Below are positions 18,842 to 22,500 of a stretch of DNA of 22,500 nucleotides, one piece after another. Position numbers and translations under genes: made by a program. The notes under the pieces were generated by a model, which had not been told where the DNA came from, made no database searches, and saw only the letters and a list, made by a program, of their open reading frames with translations. Origin of the DNA: Symbiodinium natans. Taxonomy: Eukaryota > Sar > Dinophyceae > Suessiales > Symbiodiniaceae. The DNA lies in NCBI GenBank assembly GCA_905221605.1, contig CAJNDS010002345.1, positions 252,194-274,693 on the forward strand, given 5' to 3'. Within the stretch, counting starts at the first letter, position 1. Every line of letters starts with the position of its first letter.

Positions 18842-19703
18842 CTTTTAGAGGGAAAACTGCGATCCAAGCGGTTGAGACTGTTTCTTCGGAAGATGCTCGA
18901 CTTCGATCAATTGATTTCGATTAGCTAGATGTTTGGCAAACCTCTACAAGTCTGGCAGCATGCAAGAGCAACGAGCAAATGTGCTGTTGTGCTGCAACAG
19001 AACTGTGCAATCCGCACCTAACTCGTGCCTTTTCTTTCGAGTTCGAATCCCTGAGGCAGACAGCGGTGGCGAGCCAACACGGCGAGCTTCATCCGATCTT
19101 CGGACGAGCCGCTCAGAGGCTCAACCTTTGGGGCTCTGAGGCTCCTCCTTCTGGCGAAGCTTCTGTAGCCCCTCCTTGCTCACACGGTCCTCGCCCTCCT
19201 CCACCATTCGCCAAGACCGCCTCGGCCTGAGTTCAAAGGCTGAACGCTGAGATTTTAAAGAAAAGCAGAGCCTAAACGGCCAGGCGAAGTGGCAAAGGCA
19301 GATCGGGACTCTCTGGGGCACTTTGGACGCTTGAGCAAAGCAAGGGCTGGGGACAATACGCACAGGCGTCATCAAGTTGAAGGGCGGTAAGTCCTTGATG
19401 GGCTGCAGTATGCGAAATCACAACATGCCCCTCTTGGGGCAACATGTCACAAACCTTTGAGGAAAGCAATAGGTTGTGTGATATGTTCGAGGTTTACATG
19501 TGCCTGTGTCTAGTGAGCCTCAAGCCGCTCCTTGGACAAATTGAGCCCGCTTCTGAAATCAAGAGCCGTTCAGGTCGCGCAAGTTCGCAATACATGTCAG
19601 CTGCGAGGCTGCGAGGTCCTCCGATCGTGCTCGTGCCTGTACGATGGCTAGCACAGGCAGCGTAGTGTCCCGGGCACGAACCTTGAACAACAAAAAGTGA
19701 CAT
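18842..19703. other. No confident gene
   Basis: Probable 3' flank of the kinase gene. Neither strand has a frame I would call coding; a GTTCGAATCCC tRNA-like word at about 19035 lacks the matching arm. Confidence 0.4.
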
Positions 19704-20526
19704 TCAGGAAGCCTCTTTGACCGGAAACTTCTGTACGAACCCCCCCTCCCCTGACCATGAGGCCTCCAGTGGCACTTCAGCTTCAGCCTGGAAAAGCCAA
19801 CAATATGCAAACACACTACACTTGACAGCACAAGTCAAAGCTCCTGAGTCATGCACGTTTTGAGCGATTCTGTTGAGCCTTAACCTTAATCGACCGTCGC
19901 TGCGTGGTGTGTCGCTGGGCCACGACACTTGGGCTCCAACTGTGTGCTGAATGAAGTCCTGCGCTTGTGTCGGGCTCTCTTTAAATTTATAGGCGCGTTG
20001 CTCCGCCTTCGGTACGAATGGCGGGGGCATGGTGTCGATATCATCCCATGCGAAGTTCGTGAACCACGCCTGGCAGCTGGACGGGCAGGATACGTGCCGA
20101 ACATTGGCAAGCAAGACAGAATTTGATTTGCATGCAGCCCTCCAGAAAGCTGGGACATGTTGCTTGCCAAGCCTGCGTCTTGATATTCTCCGAGCCGCCA
20201 GCCTTCATGGGCAAACGCTCACCTCGGAGAGCAAGGTCAGCCAAACAGGGGCCCCAAAAGACCTCGTGGGATGAACCAAGACCTGAGCATTGCGCTGGCA
20301 TTGCGAGCGCATAGCCCCGCGATCAGGCTTCTAAGATTGTTCGGCAATCGCCCCTGCACCTTCTCGAAATTGATGCCGCTCGGGATCTGTCAAGATGGTA
20401 CGGCTGGTACGGTCGGGATGCTGAAACCCTCAGCGTGCACACACGCGCGTCCTCCTCTACTTCGGAGAAGGGGAGCTCGCTGCAGTACAACTCGAAAGCC
20501 ATGACGCCCAGCGCCCACCAGTCCAC
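19704..20526 (-). CDS. Kinase C-lobe and C-terminal tail exons
   Basis: Exon 20526-20461 (VDWWALGV) ends CCGAA|GTAGAG. Exon 20386-20296 starts after GACAG, the one acceptor not followed by G, and ends AATGCCA|GCGC. Exon 20222-20173 restores the serine codon and gives [12 protein letters not shown]. Exon 20069-20007 gives [13 protein letters not shown] and PPPFVPK. The last exon 19787-19704 follows a TTTTCCAG acceptor and ends in TGA after a 27-residue tail with W and F. Phases agree at every join. Confidence 0.85.
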
Positions 20527-21438
20527 CTTGGAAGATTTACCAACAAGACCCCTCCGCAAGACATGACGCACAGCAGTTCTGAGCGCCAATCCGCCCTGTC
20601 GTAGGGCATGCCTTCCACCAGTTCCGGCGCCATAAAAGCCTAGAAACCCGGCGCAGAGGCAACGCGTGGTGGCGTGGTGCAAGCCGTCGCTGCTCAAGAG
20701 CAAAATGTGCAATCGGGGGGCAGGAGTTGTCCGCAACGAGTGGGCTTTTGTGCCTGGCAACACTTCCTGCGGCGGGTGGGCTCTGAACTGAAAGTTAGCT
20801 CACAAGCGTCACTCTTCACCGGCATAAGTCATTTACGCTCCAGCATCCTACCACCGACAAGCAATGACCCCTCCAACAGTCGTTGTATCGCTTGGCCAAA
20901 AAAAACATCAAGCGCCTTCGCTTCACCAAGGTCCGTGAGCTTCATGCGACCCGTGTGGTCCAACACAATGTTTTCCTAAGAGCGAACATGCAGGGGTACT
21001 GTAGTGCGAGCGAAGGGCGCTGGAGGAACGTGTTTTGCTATTGAGATTGGACAGAGCGCAAAGCCGGAAAGTTCGAGGGCCGCACCGGCTTGAGGTCGCG
21101 ATGGATGATATTCCGGCCATGTAAATACTCGAGGGCAAGGACCGTGGCAGCCACGTAGTACTTGGTGACATCCTCCTCTCATGCAGCAGCGCCCAGAAAT
21201 CCCCCGCAAGCGCTCAAAGGTCTGCACACGGTGTATACTGAGCATACTGCATACATGAGGTTTCACCACCATTGCGCTGGAGAAGGTTCTGTAACTTGAA
21301 GTCGTGCGTAAAAGGGGAACTCACGCAACCCAGACGCTCCTTGAAGAACAGGTTCTCTCGCATGTAAGTCGCATGCAGCTCGCCGCCCAGCCCTGCTTCC
21401 ATGAGGAGCACCAAGTATGGCTTGACATTGAAAGTTGC
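19704..21438 (-). CDS. AGC-family serine/threonine protein kinase (PKA/PKG-like), multi-exon
   Basis: Seen, minus-strand exons: 21438-21325 ([18 protein letters not shown]), 21175-21086 ([14 protein letters not shown]), 20975-20916 ([20 protein letters not shown]), a poorly resolved activation-loop exon near 20692-20648 (TTRCLCAG), 20639-20595 ([15 protein letters not shown]), 20526-20461 ([14 protein letters not shown]), 20386-20296 ([13 protein letters not shown]), 20222-20173 ([16 protein letters not shown]), 20069-20007 ([21 protein letters not shown]), 19787-19704 (tail and TGA stop). Known: HRDLKPEN is the catalytic loop; the ERLxxxxGGxxxIKxxxWF and PPFVPK segments are typical of AGC kinases. 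Odd: DLG replaces DFG. The glycine loop and VAIK lysine are upstream and not found. Donors are GC or GT; acceptors mostly AG|G. Confidence 0.87.
20595..20975 (-). CDS. Kinase exons for DFG region and APE motif
   Basis: Exon 20975-20916 directly completes HRDLKP-EN across a 110-nt intron and carries the metal-binding segment as DLG. Exon 20639-20595 encodes FMAPE and ends GACAGG|GCGG. Between them the expected T-x-C-G-T-P segment appears only as TTRCLCAG, in a different frame from FMAPE and separated from it by too few bases for an intron. That is either a 4-base insertion, an assembly error or a junction I misread. Confidence 0.7.
21086..21438 (-). CDS. Kinase exons for hinge and catalytic loop
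   Basis: Exon 21438-21325 starts after CCAAG and ends TTGC|GTGAGT. It encodes the beta-5 strand, hinge and GGEL of the AGC type. Exon 21175-21086 starts after GAGAG and ends AAGCCG|GTGCGG. It encodes [19 protein letters not shown] and then HRDLKP with the catalytic aspartate. Both are whole codons, phase 0. These are the two clearest GT donors in the gene. A frame at about 21480-21535 reads SHVILGFW, like the beta-4 region, but would need a 28-nt intron, so I do not include it. Confidence 0.85.
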
Positions 21439-21550
21439 CTTGGAAAACATCGCTCATATTTAAAACCTGGATCCAGAAACCAAGGATGACGTGGCTTTCA
21501 CAATAGCAATCATTCAGCAGGTTCAAACAGCACAGGCTCGATCATGCTCT

Positions 21551-21551
<1 letters not shown>

Positions 21552-21581
<30 letters not shown>

Positions 21582-21582
21582 C
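21552..21582 (+). repeat. CT dinucleotide repeat, likely polypyrimidine tract
   Basis: About fifteen CT units lead into CCTGGCCACCCAG, the layout of a 3' splice site on the plus strand. It could serve cis- or spliced-leader trans-splicing. Confidence 0.75.
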
Positions 21583-21593
21583 TGGCCACCCAG

Positions 21594-21740
21594 GCTTCTG
21601 GGCCTTGTGCGGAAGCTGTGACACCAGAAACGGAGTCTCGACGGAAACGGGACAGCTTCGCCTCCGACTCCGTTTTGGCTCAAGGTGCCATCGTCGACAT
21701 CGACGAGTTCGAGTCCGAAAGCTCGACGGGGCGACTGGGG
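21594..21740 (+). CDS. Exon of an unidentified plus-strand gene
   Basis: Bounded by CACCCAG|GCT and CTGGGG|GTAAGC, exactly 49 codons, phase 0 at both ends. It reads ASGPCAEAVTPETES, then RRKRDSFASDSV and an acidic IVDIDEFESESSTG. The basic-S-F segment looks like a basophilic kinase phosphosite in a disordered region. No ATG and no known domain. It contains the spliced-leader-like stretch 21669-21684. Upstream cis-exons would have to overlap the kinase gene, so trans-splicing into this site is possible. Confidence 0.5.
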
Positions 21741-22500
21741 GTAAGCCGACCTTCCAGCTCTTCGGGGAAACGTAAGCTAATCCAGGGTTCTGAAGGCACC
21801 CTGAAAGCATTCTTTCGGCACCCGCCAGGCAGCACAGACAAACCAACTATACGTCTCAGCAGAGCAAAAAAACTACGGCGTCCTGACCTCCCTTAAGTTA
21901 GTTTCAGTTTCGCGGGGGGGGGGGGGGGGGCCTCCAAGAGCCGCTTGAAACCCAGGCCACAAGCGATCTCTCAACCTTCTTTGCCGCCGGGGGAGGCCAA
22001 CATAAGCTTGAGCTACTCCTTTTGACGGGGAAGGGGTGATCCTCACACTTTAAGCCAAAGCAGCTGAGAAAAGCAGAGAGAGCAAGTTGGAGTGGAGAGT
22101 GCGGCGCTGCAAAAAACGTGATACCCAATGTTCTCCGAATGCGTCCATGCCTAGTGATCTGTGAGTACTGGGGCAATGGGGACTAATGCAAGTGATTCTT
22201 GTTGCGTTCTGCAGGGGGATAGGAAAGCCTGTGTCTGAGAATAATCATTGTAGGTCGGTTGTTGTGCCGCATGAGAGGGTTGTGAAACATTGCCCCCGCC
22301 CCCGTTTCCATACGCTGTTTCTGCAACAGACGTTCCCATGTCGGGGGAGCCTGCAACCCGTGCAAACCAAGCTTCATCTTTTCACCCCGCTCCAATCTTT
22401 TCAAAATGCAATCCCTTCGTGGCTATCTTTAGAGTTGTACACAACCCGTTATCTCGATCTGTATTTCGCTTGCAGTCGTAGCTGATGCCTTCGCGCATCT
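21741..22500. other. Right-end region, no confident exon
   Basis: Contains a run of about 18 G at 21914-21931 and a CTGCAG|GGG acceptor-like site at 22209-22214 whose frame (GIGKPVSENNHC) ends at a TAG|GT. This could be the next plus-strand exon but is not supported enough to call. Confidence 0.35.

Noticed and set aside
19035-19050. tRNA-like GTTCGAATCCC word
   Set aside because: The flanking bases do not pair as a T-stem and no anticodon or acceptor stem is present; similar words at 6818, 9600 and 18296 fail the same test.
20261-20283. Intron joining CTCAG|GTCT to CACGAG|G in the kinase
   Set aside because: It would be only about 20 nt; a GC donor at 20295 joined to an acceptor at 20223 gives a correct NASERLP segment instead.
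21439-21535. Upstream kinase exon with SHVILGFW
   Set aside because: It resembles the beta-4 region, but joining it to the next exon would need a 28-nt intron, much shorter than any other seen here.

Overview
The window is nuclear DNA from a eukaryote with many introns, most likely a dinoflagellate. Three things seen in the sequence point that way. First, two multi-exon genes can be reconstructed only if most introns start with GC (sometimes GT, once apparently GA) and end in AG followed by G, the splice pattern described for Symbiodiniaceae and relatives. Second, TTTAGGG-type telomere-like repeats are scattered through the interior. Third, one stretch resembles a shortened dinoflagellate spliced-leader sequence. 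The species cannot be named from sequence alone. There is no bacterial-type gene order, no ribosome-binding-site pattern and no rRNA or convincing tRNA gene.

Layout. Positions 36-6331, minus strand: a Kelch beta-propeller gene. Twelve exons encode six blades, each blade being one long exon (103-118 nt) plus one short exon (29-50 nt). Every exon pair sums to a multiple of three with the same phase pattern. The gene runs off the left edge at its 3' side; its 5' end is not resolved. Its largest intron (273-2970) holds poly-C/poly-G tracts, MITE-like repeats and telomere-like sequence. Positions 6332-10650 hold several candidate exons of unknown function, mostly minus strand, and a 77-bp tandem array (9745-10217). 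Positions 10880-16080 are repeat-dominated: a diverged G/C-run satellite, a CAGGACC minisatellite, a CTTT-rich pyrimidine tract, GTTGCGCCG-type minisatellites flanking inverted telomere-like repeats, an AT-rich island, a short tandem repeat and TTC repeats. Positions 16080-19700 contain little that can be called, apart from weak candidate exons. Positions 19704-21438, minus strand: an AGC-family serine/threonine protein kinase (PKA/PKG-like) rebuilt from nine or ten exons. A plus-strand exon (21594-21740) with a CT-rich acceptor marks another gene near the right end.

The two recognisable genes are unrelated in function and show no operon logic. What they share is the intron style. Most of the remaining sequence is repeat and intron DNA, and most long open frames in it are by-products of low-complexity or tandem repeats.
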